Assembly: GCA_041397305.1 (NCBI GenBank)
Contig: JAWKWX010000010.1
Span: forward strand, 1-64,000
Length of the DNA: 64,000 nucleotides
Origin: TMP-24 sp041397305
Lineage (GTDB): Bacteria > Pseudomonadota > Alphaproteobacteria > Rhodobacterales > Rhodobacteraceae
Direction of reading: 5' to 3'
Below the pieces are notes generated by a model. It did not search any database and was not told the DNA's origin. It saw only the letters and a list, made by a program, of their open reading frames with translations. Every line of letters begins with the position of its first letter. Position 1 is the first letter of the stretch. Of this stretch, positions 38,952 through 47,809 are shown piece by piece. Made by a program: the position numbers and the translations under genes.

Positions 38952-39620
38952 ATGGAACCGCGAAAAAAATTCCAGCGCCAGGGCGAAGAGGCACGCCGGG
39001 AGCAGCTGATCCAGGCGGCGCTCGAGGCCATTGCCGAGGGCGGTTTCCCGCAGGCAACTGTCCGCGAAATCGCGCTGCGCGCCGGCGTGACCCAGGGCCT
39101 GATCCGCCATTACTTCGCCTCCAAGGAAGAGCTGACGCGCGAGGCCTACCGCAGCTTCATGACCGAGATGATCGCAAAGGGCCTCGGCGCGATCCCGGCC
39201 GAACTGACCGATCCGGCTGCCCGGCTGGCCTGTTTCATAGCCGCCACCCTTCGCCCGCCGGTGATGACCCACCGACAGGTGACGCTCTGGACCGCGTTCA
39301 TCCACCGCACCCGCAGCCACCCCGACCTCGCCGAAATTCACAACGAGACCTATGTGGCCTACCGGAGCACGATCCAGGCGCTCCTGGAGCGGATGCCCGG
39401 CACCGAGACACGATCCGGGGCCCGCGCGCTCGCCATCGCGCTTAATGGGCTGATCGATGGGCTTTGGCTGGAAGGCGCGACCGAGGAGAACAAGTTCGAC
39501 CCCGAGGAAATCGTCGATATCGCGCTGATGGCGGCGGGCCGGATTGTCGAGGTCGATCTCCTGAGCCATAAGCCCGCACCCGCTGACGCTTCCAGACATG
39601 ACAGGAAAGGCCCTCCATGA
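38952..39620 (+). CDS. TetR/BetI-like transcription regulator of the arginine locus
   Basis: 222 residues. The N-terminal TetR helix-turn-helix is at about 15-62 (REQLIQAALEAIAEGGFPQATVREIALRAGVTQGLIRHYFASKEELT). The core resembles BetI (RHYF..K.ELT, then MTHRQVTLWTAFIHR). It probably represses both the ABC transporter and the aru-like genes until the substrate appears. It overlaps the aruH-like start by four bases (ATGA). The leader is short and no Shine-Dalgarno is evident, so leaderless translation is possible. Confidence 0.88.
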   Translation: MEPRKKFQRQGEEARREQLIQAALEAIAEGGFPQATVREIALRAGVTQGLIRHYFASKEELTREAYRSFMTEMIAKGLGAIPAELTDPAARLACFIAATLRPPVMTHRQVTLWTAFIHRTRSHPDLAEIHNETYVAYRSTIQALLERMPGTETRSGARALAIALNGLIDGLWLEGATEENKFDPEEIVDIALMAAGRIVEVDLLSHKPAPADASRHDRKGPP

Positions 39621-40801
39621 GATATGCCAAGATCACCGACCGCCTCAGCACTCTTGGCGGATCGAAATGGGCCCTCCACAGCCGCGCCCGGGCGCTGAGG
39701 GCCGCCGGTGAAGACATCCTCGAGTTCACGATCGGCGAGCCCGATGTGCCTACCCCGCAGCCGATGCGCGAGGCCGCTACGGCGGCGATCGCCGCCGGCC
39801 GGACCGGCTATTCGAACGGGCGCGGGGAACCGGCGCTTCTGAAGGCGCTGTCGGACCGCTACGGCAGCAGGCTTGGCCGACCGGTCGGAACCGACCAGTT
39901 CATCTGCCTGCCCGGCACCCAGACCGCGATCTTCGCGGCGCTGAAGGTGGTGGCCGACGAAGGTGACGAGGTGATCGTCGGCGATCCCATGTATGCAACC
40001 TACGAGGCGGTGGTGGTGGCAAGCGGAGCCAGGGTCGTGCCGGTCCCGCTGCGCCCCGAGAAGGGCTTCCGCCTGCAGGCTGCCGATGTCGCGGCGGCGA
40101 TCTCGCCGCGCACGCGGGCGATCTTTCTCAACAGCCCGCACAACCCGACCGGCGCGATCCTGACCCGCGACGAGATCATCGCTCTCGGCGATCTGGCGAA
40201 GAAACATGACCTCTGGCTCATATCCGACGAAGTCTACGAGGATCTGATCTTCCCGGGCGAAACCTTCCTGTCGCCCTTCGCGCTCGATGATCTCGCGCCG
40301 CGCACGGTGGTCTGCACCTCGATCTCGAAATCTCATGCGGCACCCGGCTTCCGCACCGGCTGGTGCCTCGGCTCGCCCGAATTCGCCGCGCGCCTTCTGC
40401 CGCTGGCCGAAACCATGCTGTTCGGCAACCAGCCCTTCATCGCCGACATGACCGCGGCGGCACTGGCCGCCCCCTCGCCCGTCGCCGCCGGAATGGTCGA
40501 ACGGTTCGCCAGGCGCGCGCGACTTTTCCATGCCGCGCTCGACGGCAAGGCGGGCCTCCGGGTGCACCGGCCGCAGGCCGGCATGTTCGTCGTAATCGAC
40601 GTGCGCGCGACCGGGCTTTCAGGCATCGAATTTGCCACCGCGCTCCTCGATCAGCAGAAGGTCGCGGTGATGCCCGGCGAGAGCTTCGGCCAGTCTTTCG
40701 GTGGCTGGCTGCGCGTCTCGCTCGGCCAGAGCGATGACATATGCGAGGAAGGCTGCCGTCGCATCCTTTCCTGCGCCGAAACCCTGAGAAAGGCTGCGTG
40801 A
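39617..40801 (+). CDS. Class I/II PLP aminotransferase, AruH-like (L-arginine:pyruvate transaminase)
   Basis: 394 residues. The PLP lysine is in SISKSHAAPGFRTGW (Lys about 236). The family blocks GEPDVPTPQPM (about 38-48), DPMYATYEAVVVASGARVVPVPL (about 121-143) and LNSPHNPTGAILTRDEI (about 173-189) follow AruH of Pseudomonas as I remember it. Those stretches and the length match AruH better than generic aspartate aminotransferases. AruH moves the arginine amino group to pyruvate, making 2-ketoarginine. It sits between the regulator and the AruI-like gene. Confidence 0.78.
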   Translation: MRYAKITDRLSTLGGSKWALHSRARALRAAGEDILEFTIGEPDVPTPQPMREAATAAIAAGRTGYSNGRGEPALLKALSDRYGSRLGRPVGTDQFICLPGTQTAIFAALKVVADEGDEVIVGDPMYATYEAVVVASGARVVPVPLRPEKGFRLQAADVAAAISPRTRAIFLNSPHNPTGAILTRDEIIALGDLAKKHDLWLISDEVYEDLIFPGETFLSPFALDDLAPRTVVCTSISKSHAAPGFRTGWCLGSPEFAARLLPLAETMLFGNQPFIADMTAAALAAPSPVAAGMVERFARRARLFHAALDGKAGLRVHRPQAGMFVVIDVRATGLSGIEFATALLDQQKVAVMPGESFGQSFGGWLRVSLGQSDDICEEGCRRILSCAETLRKAA

Positions 40802-42381
40802 TGGCATCTGTCGGCGAAGAACTGGTGCGCGGTCTGAAGGCGCGCGGCGTCGAGGTGGTGTTCGGCATTCCGGGCGTTCATACGATCGAACTCTACCGGG
40901 GCCTTGCCGGGTCCGGCATCCGCCATGTGACGGCACGCCACGAAGGCGGCGCGGCCTTCATGGCCGACGGCTATGCGCGCGTCTCGGGCAAACCCGGCGT
41001 CGCCTTCGTGATCACCGGCCCCGGCTTGCTGAACGCGCTGACGCCGATGGGCCAGTCGCGCGAGGATTCGGTGCCGGTCCTGATCATCTCGGGCGTGAAC
41101 AACCGCGCGAGCCTCGGCCAGGGCCTGGGCTTCCTGCATGAGGTTCCCGATCAGGCCGGCATGGTGCGGCCGCTCTGCCCGACCTTCCAGATCACCGCGC
41201 CCGAGATGGTCGAACGGGTGCTGTGCCAGGCTTTCGCAGCATTGACCGAAGGGCGACCTGGGCCGGTCCATGTCGAAGTGCCGACCGATGTGATGCCGTT
41301 GCCCTGCCCGCCCCTGCCTGCGACCGCGACAGCGCCGCCCGCGCGCGCAGCCGACGCCGGGCAGCTCGCCGCAGCGGCAGAGCGTCTGAACCGCGCCCGG
41401 CGCCCGGTGATCCTTGTCGGCGGCGGGGCGCGGCATGCGGGTCCGGCGCTGCGCGCGCTGGCCGAACGGCTCGACGCGCCGGTGATCCAGACCACGAATG
41501 CGCGCGGGCTGCTCTGGCAGCACCCGCTGAGCCTCGCCGCCTCGCCCAGCCTGAAATCGGTGCGTGCGCTGCTGGCCGGGGCCGATCAGGTGCTGGCGAT
41601 CGGCACCGAACTCGGCCGCACCGACTATGACATGTACGGAACCGAGGGCATGCCGGATCTTTCGGCGATGATCCGCATCGACCTTTGCGCGGCGCAGCTC
41701 GCGCGCCATCCGGCGGGGCTGGCGGTTCTGGCCGAGGCCGGGCGGGCGATGGCCGCGCTCCTGCCGATGCTCACCCAGAAGGCCACCGGCGCGGCGGACC
41801 GTGTCGCGGCGGCGATGCAGGCCGCGCGGGCGGAACTCGCCAGCCTCTCGCCCGACCTGGCCCGCTACCTGCCGTTCGTCGAGGCGATGCGCGACGCGAT
41901 GCCCGGCGCGATCATCGTGGGCGACAGCACCCAACCGGTCTATGCGGCGAATATCGTCTATGACCACGACCGGCCCGGCGGCTGGTTCAATGCGGCAACC
42001 GGCTTCGGCGCGCTCGGCTTCGGCCCCGGCGCGGCGGTCGGCGCCGCGCTCGCCGCACCCGGCATGCCGGTCATCTGCCTTGTGGGCGACGGCGGCCTGC
42101 AGTTCAGCCCGGGCGAACTGCGGACGGCGGTGGACGAGAAGCTGCCGATCACCTTCATCGTCTGGAACAGCGCCTCCTATCAGGAAATAGCCGATGCGAT
42201 GAGGGCGGTTGAGGCCGAGGTGATCGGCTGCCACCCCTCGCCACTGCGGATGGAGCCGTTCGCCGCCGCCTGCGATCTGCCGTTCCGGTCGGTCCCGCTC
42301 GACATCACGGCCCTGACAGCCGCGCTCGCGGATCCCGCTTCCGGCCCGCGCATGGTCGAGGTTCGTGCCCGCCCGCTTTGA
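40801..42381 (+). CDS. Thiamine-diphosphate enzyme, AruI-like (5-guanidino-2-oxopentanoate decarboxylase)
   Basis: 526 residues. The acetolactate-synthase-like fold is clear: FGIPGVHTIELYRGL (about 21-35), VTARHEGGAAFMADGYARVSG with the catalytic Glu (about 41-61), FVITGPGLLNAL (about 68-79) and the ThDP-binding GDGGLQFSPGEL followed by NSAS (about 429-440). IPGVHTIELYRGL is characteristic of AruI-type proteins rather than acetolactate synthases. It decarboxylates 2-ketoarginine to 4-guanidinobutanal. Start: ATG 40801 shares its A with the aruH-like stop (TGATG). No terminator is evident after it. Confidence 0.75.
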   Translation: MASVGEELVRGLKARGVEVVFGIPGVHTIELYRGLAGSGIRHVTARHEGGAAFMADGYARVSGKPGVAFVITGPGLLNALTPMGQSREDSVPVLIISGVNNRASLGQGLGFLHEVPDQAGMVRPLCPTFQITAPEMVERVLCQAFAALTEGRPGPVHVEVPTDVMPLPCPPLPATATAPPARAADAGQLAAAAERLNRARRPVILVGGGARHAGPALRALAERLDAPVIQTTNARGLLWQHPLSLAASPSLKSVRALLAGADQVLAIGTELGRTDYDMYGTEGMPDLSAMIRIDLCAAQLARHPAGLAVLAEAGRAMAALLPMLTQKATGAADRVAAAMQAARAELASLSPDLARYLPFVEAMRDAMPGAIIVGDSTQPVYAANIVYDHDRPGGWFNAATGFGALGFGPGAAVGAALAAPGMPVICLVGDGGLQFSPGELRTAVDEKLPITFIVWNSASYQEIADAMRAVEAEVIGCHPSPLRMEPFAAACDLPFRSVPLDITALTAALADPASGPRMVEVRARPL

Positions 42382-42418
42382 CGCCACGAACCCGGGCGCC
42401 CCCAAGTCGGGCGTCCGC

Positions 42419-43696
42419 CTATTCGCGGAAGGCCCGGTTGAAATAATCGGTGAAGGGTTTCAACAGATAAGAGAGCGGCGACCGCTCGCCGGTCTGGATA
42501 TAGACCTCGACCGGCATGCCCGGCAGAAGCGGCTTGTCGGGCAGGGCCGCGCGCTCGTCGGCCCGCAGCTCCGCCGTATAGAATTGCGCACCGGTTCGTT
42601 CATCGACCGTCACGTCCGGCGAGAGCCTGAGGACCGTCGCCGCCACCTCTGGCGTGGTGCGGGTATCGAAGGCGGAAAACCGCAGCAGGGCCGCCTGCCC
42701 GATATGCACACTGTCGATATGATAGATGTCGATATGGGCCAGAACCGTCAGATCCGCATCTTTCGGGATCACGAACAGCACCGGATCGGCTGGCCGGATC
42801 ACCGAGCCGATCGTATGGACGCGCAGGTCATGGATGATCCCGGCCATCGGCGCCCGAAGTTCCAGCCGCCTCAACCTCGTCTCGACCGCATTCAGTTGCT
42901 CCTGAACGCCCGCGGCCCGCGCCTCGACCTCGCGCAATTCGCCCACCGCCTTTTCGCGCCGTTCGGCGCGAAGCTGCAGCTGTTCCACATCCAGTTGCGC
43001 GATCCGGCCGAGGTTGCGCGCCACCGTCGCCTCCGCCTCGCCGAGCGAGCCTTGCAGACGTGCCGCCTCGCGACGAAGTGCAGTCACGCGCACCGCCTCG
43101 ACCAGACCCTTCTTGAACAGGTCCTCGACATCGGACAGTTCCGACGCGTTCAGCTCGATTTGCGTGCGAAGCGCCTCTTCCTGCGCCCTCAGGCCGCCGA
43201 TCTCGTTCTCGACCTGCAGTTTCTGCTCGGCATAGGATTTGCCCGTCTCTTCCAGTGTCTTCAAGCGCGCGGTGAAGAGGGCACTCTGACCCGACCGCAC
43301 TTCCTCGACCGCCTCTGGGGTGCCGAGCGCCTCGAGCCCGTCCGGGAAGGCGATCTCGGGCAGGTCGTCACGCTCTGCCTTCAGCCGTGCCGCCTGGGCG
43401 CGCAATTCCAGAAGCTGCCCGGCAAAGATCGCGCGCTGCGACAGAAGCTCCGCATCGTCGAGAACCAGAAGCACCTGCCCCTGCACGACCTGGTCGCCGT
43501 CGCTGACCAGAAGCCCCTCGACCACCCCGCCATCGGGATGCTGGACCACCTGTCGGCGGCTTTCGACCGCGACCTGGCCGGTGGCGACGACCGCGCCAGA
43601 GAGCGAGGCGCGCGCGCCCCAGACGAAGATGCCGAAGAAGAGCACCAGACAGGTCAGAAGGCCCACCATCACCGGCCTGCGGATAGTCCAGATCAT
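42419..43696 (-). CDS. Type I secretion periplasmic adaptor (HlyD/PrtE family)
   Basis: 425 residues. One transmembrane segment is near the N-terminus (about 9-29, VMVGLLTCLVLFFGIFVWGA). A lipoyl-like stretch GVVEGLLVSDGDQVVQGQVLLVLDD and a long coiled-coil region (about 100-290) follow. The C-terminal RAPMAGIIHDLRVHTIGSVIRPADPVLFVIPKDADL is diagnostic of HlyD adaptors. It bridges the ABC exporter and an outer-membrane TolC channel. The start at ATG 43696 overlaps the ABC gene's stop (ATGA); an upstream extension has no homology. Confidence 0.93.
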   Translation of the reverse strand: MIWTIRRPVMVGLLTCLVLFFGIFVWGARASLSGAVVATGQVAVESRRQVVQHPDGGVVEGLLVSDGDQVVQGQVLLVLDDAELLSQRAIFAGQLLELRAQAARLKAERDDLPEIAFPDGLEALGTPEAVEEVRSGQSALFTARLKTLEETGKSYAEQKLQVENEIGGLRAQEEALRTQIELNASELSDVEDLFKKGLVEAVRVTALRREAARLQGSLGEAEATVARNLGRIAQLDVEQLQLRAERREKAVGELREVEARAAGVQEQLNAVETRLRRLELRAPMAGIIHDLRVHTIGSVIRPADPVLFVIPKDADLTVLAHIDIYHIDSVHIGQAALLRFSAFDTRTTPEVAATVLRLSPDVTVDERTGAQFYTAELRADERAALPDKPLLPGMPVEVYIQTGERSPLSYLLKPFTDYFNRAFRE

Positions 43697-45417
43697 GACA
43701 GCGCCCCCGCGCCCGGAACCGGCCGCGGACCCTGCACGATCTGGCCATGATTGGCGACGATCTTGCGCAGGACCTCGTCGCGCGGACCGAAGGCTGCCTG
43801 CTGGCCGTTCCGCAGCATCAGGAGGAAATCGCATTCGGCGATCGCCGCCGGTCGGTGGGCCATGATGATCACCACGCCGCCCGCCTGTTTCTGGGCGCGT
43901 ATCGCGAGGTTCAGCGCCTCCGACCCCGAGGCATCGAGGTTGGAATTCGGCTCGTCGAGGATCAGGACCTGCGGCGATCGGTACAGCGCCCGCGCAAGGC
44001 CGATCCGCTGGCGCTGGCCGCCTGACAGCCGCGCGCCCGCCGCGCCGACCGGCGTGTCGTAGCCCTGCGGCAGATCGAGGATCATCTGGTGGGCACCCGC
44101 CGCCTGAGCGGCCTTCACGCAGGCCTCGGCGTCGGGCGTGGCCGACAGGCGGGCGATATTCTCGGTCACCGTCCCGTCGAACAGGGCCACATCCTGAGGC
44201 AGATAGCCGAAATAGGCACTCCGCGCCTCCTCGTCATATTGATCGAGCCGCGCGCCATCGAGCCGGATTTCCCCCGCCGCAGGTGGCCAGATGCCCGCAA
44301 GCGCGCGGGCGAGCGTCGACTTGCCCGCGGCACTTTCACCCACCACGCCAAGCGCCTGCCCGGGTTCGAGCGCGAAGCTGATCCGCGCCAAGGTGGGCTT
44401 CGCCGCCCCCGGCGGGACCATCGCAAGATCGCGCACCTGAAGCCGCGCCGCCGGGCGCGGCAGCGCGGTCAGGGCGGGCGCGCCGCCCACCTGCCCAAGA
44501 AGCAGCGACAGCGACTTGTAGCCCTGGGCAGCGCGGGCGACGCTCGACCAGCCGCCAACCAACTGCTCGATCGGCGCCAGCGCACGCCCCATGAGGATCG
44601 AGGCGGCGATCATGCCGCCCGAGGTCATCATGCCCTGGATCACCAGCCAGGCCGCAAGCGCCAGCATCGCCGACTGCAGGAACAGCCGGAAGGTCTTTAC
44701 CACCGTGCCGAACCCGCCGTTCAGGTCCGCCAGCCCAAGTTCGCGCGACAGCGCCACATCCCGTTCCCGCCGCCACCTGCCGATCGCGGCATCGACCATG
44801 GAAAGGCCACGGACGGTCTCGGGCTGGGCGCGGATCTGCTCGGCGATGCGGGTCGAGGCGCTTGCCGTGCGCGCGGCCTCGGCGGCAGGGGCCCTGCTCA
44901 GGCGCTGGTTGATGATCATCAGGACGACGAGGACCACCCCGCCCAGCGTCGCGAGCACGCCGAGCCAGGGGTGGAAGATGAAGATCGACAGCGCGAAGAG
45001 CGGCGCGAACGGCAGATCGAGGAAGGAATAGGCGAGCGGGGAGCCAAGAAAGCGGCGCAAAGCCTCCAGATCGGCCAGTGCCGTCGCGCCTTCCCTGGCA
45101 AGCGCGGGCGGCGCGATCATCGAGGCGCGAAAGGCGGGGGCGTCGAGATCGCTCTGGATCTGGGCGCCGATCCGCGCGCCGATCCGCGCCCGCACCCCAT
45201 CGAGCACCGCCATCGCGACATACATGAAGCCCAGCACGAGGAAGAGCGCGATCAGCGTCGGCTCGGACCGGCTGGGCAGCACCCGGTCGTAGACCTGCAA
45301 CATGAAGAGCGGGCCGGACAGCATCAGCAGGTTGACGAAGAAGCTGAAAAGCGCGACCGCGACGATGGCGCCCCGATGCCTGCCGATTGCGGCCCTGAGT
45401 GGGTTGGTTGCCGTCAT
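43693..45417 (-). CDS. Type I secretion ABC exporter (PrtD-family permease/ATPase)
   Basis: 574 residues. The membrane domain (about 1-310) has several helices starting AIVAVALFSFFVNLLMLSGPLFMLQVYDRVLPSRSEPTL in pieces. The ATPase domain has Walker A GVVGESAAGKST (about 351-362), signature LSGGQRQRIGLARALY and Walker B VLILDEPNSNLD. The LQVYDRVLPSRS stretch is the PrtD/LapB-type landmark. It energises one-step export of RTX proteins. It is divergent from the serralysin-like gene 400 bases away. A TolC gene is not in the window. Confidence 0.94.
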   Translation of the reverse strand: MTATNPLRAAIGRHRGAIVAVALFSFFVNLLMLSGPLFMLQVYDRVLPSRSEPTLIALFLVLGFMYVAMAVLDGVRARIGARIGAQIQSDLDAPAFRASMIAPPALAREGATALADLEALRRFLGSPLAYSFLDLPFAPLFALSIFIFHPWLGVLATLGGVVLVVLMIINQRLSRAPAAEAARTASASTRIAEQIRAQPETVRGLSMVDAAIGRWRRERDVALSRELGLADLNGGFGTVVKTFRLFLQSAMLALAAWLVIQGMMTSGGMIAASILMGRALAPIEQLVGGWSSVARAAQGYKSLSLLLGQVGGAPALTALPRPAARLQVRDLAMVPPGAAKPTLARISFALEPGQALGVVGESAAGKSTLARALAGIWPPAAGEIRLDGARLDQYDEEARSAYFGYLPQDVALFDGTVTENIARLSATPDAEACVKAAQAAGAHQMILDLPQGYDTPVGAAGARLSGGQRQRIGLARALYRSPQVLILDEPNSNLDASGSEALNLAIRAQKQAGGVVIIMAHRPAAIAECDFLLMLRNGQQAAFGPRDEVLRKIVANHGQIVQGPRPVPGAGALS

Positions 45418-45815
45418 TCTTGCGACTCGCTCCTCATCCGGGCCACTGCCGACACCCTATCCGGCGGCACTTTACGAAGCCTGACCGGCATCTGCAGGAA
45501 GCCCGGCATAAATCCTCCGACAGGAATATGTCAAATTGCGGTCGCGGAGCGATGCAGAAGTTCACGGAAATGGTTTCCGTGCACAAGACTGGCCCGAGAT
45601 GGGGCTGGCGCCAAATTATCGGCGCAATCTGCAGACATAGATGCGCGCCAGGGTATCGACCCGGCCGCCGGTCGCCTGAGGCAAGTCGCAATTTTGCCCT
45701 TGACGAAAATTCCATGGCCGGTGGAAATGCCTGGGTTTAGTTCAATGCGCGATTTACCACCATAAGGCAGGACCGCGCACCTTAAGCTGACCGATGTTGA
45801 GCGAGGAATACAGAG
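45418..45815. other. Intergenic region between secretion genes and the RTX protease
   Basis: 398 bases. The most notable item is a perfect 8-3-8 palindrome at 45563-45581. A TTGACG at 45700 has no good -10 at the right distance. Codon structure does not support a gene; short frames here are random. The protease Shine-Dalgarno, GAGCGAGGAATACAGAG, precedes the ATG at 45816. Confidence 0.5.
45563..45581. promoter_or_regulatory. Perfect palindrome between type I secretion genes and the protease
   Basis: CACGGAAA-TGG-TTTCCGTG, 19 bases with fully matching 8-base arms. It lies 146 bases from the ABC gene start and 235 from the protease start. It could be the operator coordinating the two transcripts, or a hairpin. 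No regulator is encoded nearby. Confidence 0.5.
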
Positions 45816-47645
45816 ATGAGCGGAGCCGGCCACACTTTCAGATATGTCGTTCAGACCGGTAATGCCGCGACCGACGGATTGCTGTCGGGATATGCATGGA
45901 ACGATGGAACCCTCACCTATTCGTTCCCTATCTATGACGAATATGGCTATGGCGACGAGGCACTGAGCTTTTCGTCGGTCGGTTGGGCGGTGCAGCAGAC
46001 TGCGGCGTTTGCGCTCGACGCAGACGACGGGAACGCGGCGAACGATGGCTTCTCCGTGGAGGGCTTCACGGGCGTCAATGTCGCGCAGACCTTTGCGACA
46101 TATGCCCATCTCCGCGTCGGCTATTCCAATGATCCGAGTACAGCCTGGGCCTACTATCCCGGTGCGGCAGGGTGGTCCGGCGATATCTGGCTCGGTCAGG
46201 ATCCGGAATTGCAGTCCCCTGTCGCCGGAACGTGGGGCTGGACGGCGATACTTCACGAGATCGGCCACGCCCTTGGGCTGAAGCACCCTCACGAGGTCGA
46301 GAAGACACCCTACGGCTCGTTTGCCGCGATGCCGTATCGGTACGACGCGATGGAATATTCCATCATGAGCTACAAGTCCTTCATTGGCGACACGGCGCGC
46401 GGTTACCGGAACGAGACGTTTGGCTACGCCCAGACCTACATGATGCTCGACATTGCCGCCCTTCAGCAACTGTATGGCGCTGACTATTCCACGAACAGCG
46501 GCGATACGGTCTACAGCTGGACGCCCGGCGACGGGACGACCTATGTCGACGGCAGCGCGGCGATTGCGCCGGGTGCCGACCGTATCTTTGCGACGATCTG
46601 GGACGGTGGCGGCAATGATACCTATGACCTCTCCGCCTACACAACGGGACTGAAGATCAACCTCGATCCCGGCGCTTCGAGCAGGTTCAGCGCCGCGCAA
46701 ACCGCCTATCTGGGGGCCGGGCATTTCGCGACCGGCAATATCTATAACGCGCTTCTCTTTCAGGGGAATACCCAATCGTTGATCGAGAACGCCATCGGGG
46801 GCAGCGGGAACGACAAGATCGCCGGCAACCTTGCGAACAATCATCTGGTCGGCGGCGACGGAAATGACACGATCAACGGTCACGCTGGGGACGACACGCT
46901 TGACGGCGGAACCGGCAACGACCGGCTCTTGGGCGCAGATGGTGCCGACGTCATCTACGGCCAGGACGGCGCCGACGTGCTAAGGGGCTGGAACGGCGAC
47001 GATGTGCTCATGGGCGGCAACGACAATGACGTCCTGCTGGGCGAATACGGCAACGACCAGCTGTTCGGGGATGCGGGCAACGACACGCTGCGAGGCGCGC
47101 AGGGCAATGACACGCTCAGCGGGGGCGACGACGACGATCTCCTGATCGCGGGCGGTCAGGACGACGTGCTGTCCGGCGACGCGGGCAACGACAAGCTCCG
47201 CGGAGAGGGCGGCAACGACATCCTGAATGGCGGTGACGGCAATGATGTGCTTGTAGGGGGCAATGGTGCAGACACCCTGGATGGCGGCGACGGATTTGAT
47301 CGACTTGTCGGTGGCCTGGGTCCGGATGTCTTTGTGTTCAGCACCGCTCTCGACAGCGCCACCAATATCGACACGATCGTCGGATTCAACGTCGCCCAGG
47401 ACACGATCCAACTGGCGAGCAGCGTGATGGGCGCGCTCAGCTCGGCAATCGGTACGCTGGACGACATCTACTTCCACGCGAGCGGCAACGGCCAGGCGAC
47501 AAGTGCCACCGAAGTCATCCTCTACAATACGGCAACCGGGGCGCTCGTCTACGACGCAGACGGTGACGGGGCCGGGGCCGGGATCCAGTTCGCGACCCTG
47601 ACGGCAGGTCTGCGCCTCACGGCAAGCGATTTCATCGTCGTCTGA
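45816..47645 (+). CDS. Serralysin-like RTX metalloprotease (M10B), likely type I secretion cargo
   Basis: 609 residues. The zinc site is HEIGHALGLKH (147-157) and the Met-turn is SIMSY (182-186), both as in serralysin. About 18 RTX nonapeptides of the GGxGxDxLx type run from about residue 328 to 501 (nt about 46797-47318). The C-terminus ends with a hydrophobic, Asp-Phe-containing secretion-type tail (ASDFIVV). There is no N-terminal signal peptide, consistent with type I export. It would bind calcium outside the cell and degrade proteins. It faces the exporter genes, which probably carry it. Confidence 0.94.
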   Translation: MSGAGHTFRYVVQTGNAATDGLLSGYAWNDGTLTYSFPIYDEYGYGDEALSFSSVGWAVQQTAAFALDADDGNAANDGFSVEGFTGVNVAQTFATYAHLRVGYSNDPSTAWAYYPGAAGWSGDIWLGQDPELQSPVAGTWGWTAILHEIGHALGLKHPHEVEKTPYGSFAAMPYRYDAMEYSIMSYKSFIGDTARGYRNETFGYAQTYMMLDIAALQQLYGADYSTNSGDTVYSWTPGDGTTYVDGSAAIAPGADRIFATIWDGGGNDTYDLSAYTTGLKINLDPGASSRFSAAQTAYLGAGHFATGNIYNALLFQGNTQSLIENAIGGSGNDKIAGNLANNHLVGGDGNDTINGHAGDDTLDGGTGNDRLLGADGADVIYGQDGADVLRGWNGDDVLMGGNDNDVLLGEYGNDQLFGDAGNDTLRGAQGNDTLSGGDDDDLLIAGGQDDVLSGDAGNDKLRGEGGNDILNGGDGNDVLVGGNGADTLDGGDGFDRLVGGLGPDVFVFSTALDSATNIDTIVGFNVAQDTIQLASSVMGALSSAIGTLDDIYFHASGNGQATSATEVILYNTATGALVYDADGDGAGAGIQFATLTAGLRLTASDFIVV

Positions 47646-47663
47646 AACAATCCGTCGCCAAGA

Positions 47664-47699
47664 TGGTCCTCGAAGCCGCCACACCGGCTCCGAGGACCA
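47664..47699 (+). terminator. Long hairpin after the protease gene
   Basis: TGGTCCTCG (47664-47672) pairs with CGAGGACCA (47691-47699), and inner AGCCG/CGGCT extend it to about 14 pairs with one mismatch. It begins 19 bases after the stop. No T-run follows it, so it is a 3'-end hairpin more than a classic terminator. Confidence 0.55.
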
Positions 47700-47780
47700 G
47701 CTGACCGGAAGCGGCGGCCCCCGGCCAGCTTTGGCGCATCTCCACCTGATTGCACCGCTCGCGCGCAATCGTCAAATGGT

Positions 47781-47809
47781 TGTTTCGCCCGAAACAGAGT
47801 TTTTTCTTT
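47781..47809 (+). terminator. Weak intrinsic terminator (possible second protease terminator)
   Basis: TGTTTC-GCCC-GAAACA (47781-47796), then gag and TTTTTTCTTT. The stem is short and A/T-rich, and the run overlaps the stop of the convergent gene at 47808. It may end transcripts from the protease. Confidence 0.45.

Noticed and set aside
45700..45728. TTGACG as -35 of the RTX protease promoter
   Set aside because: At 16-18 bases downstream there is no acceptable -10 (GGAAAT), so the promoter cannot be placed.
46797..47318. Tandem short repeats that could be mistaken for CRISPR or minisatellite DNA
   Set aside because: The repeats are the coding sequence of RTX calcium-binding nonapeptides in the protease. 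The unit is about 27 bases, in frame, and varies as codons do.
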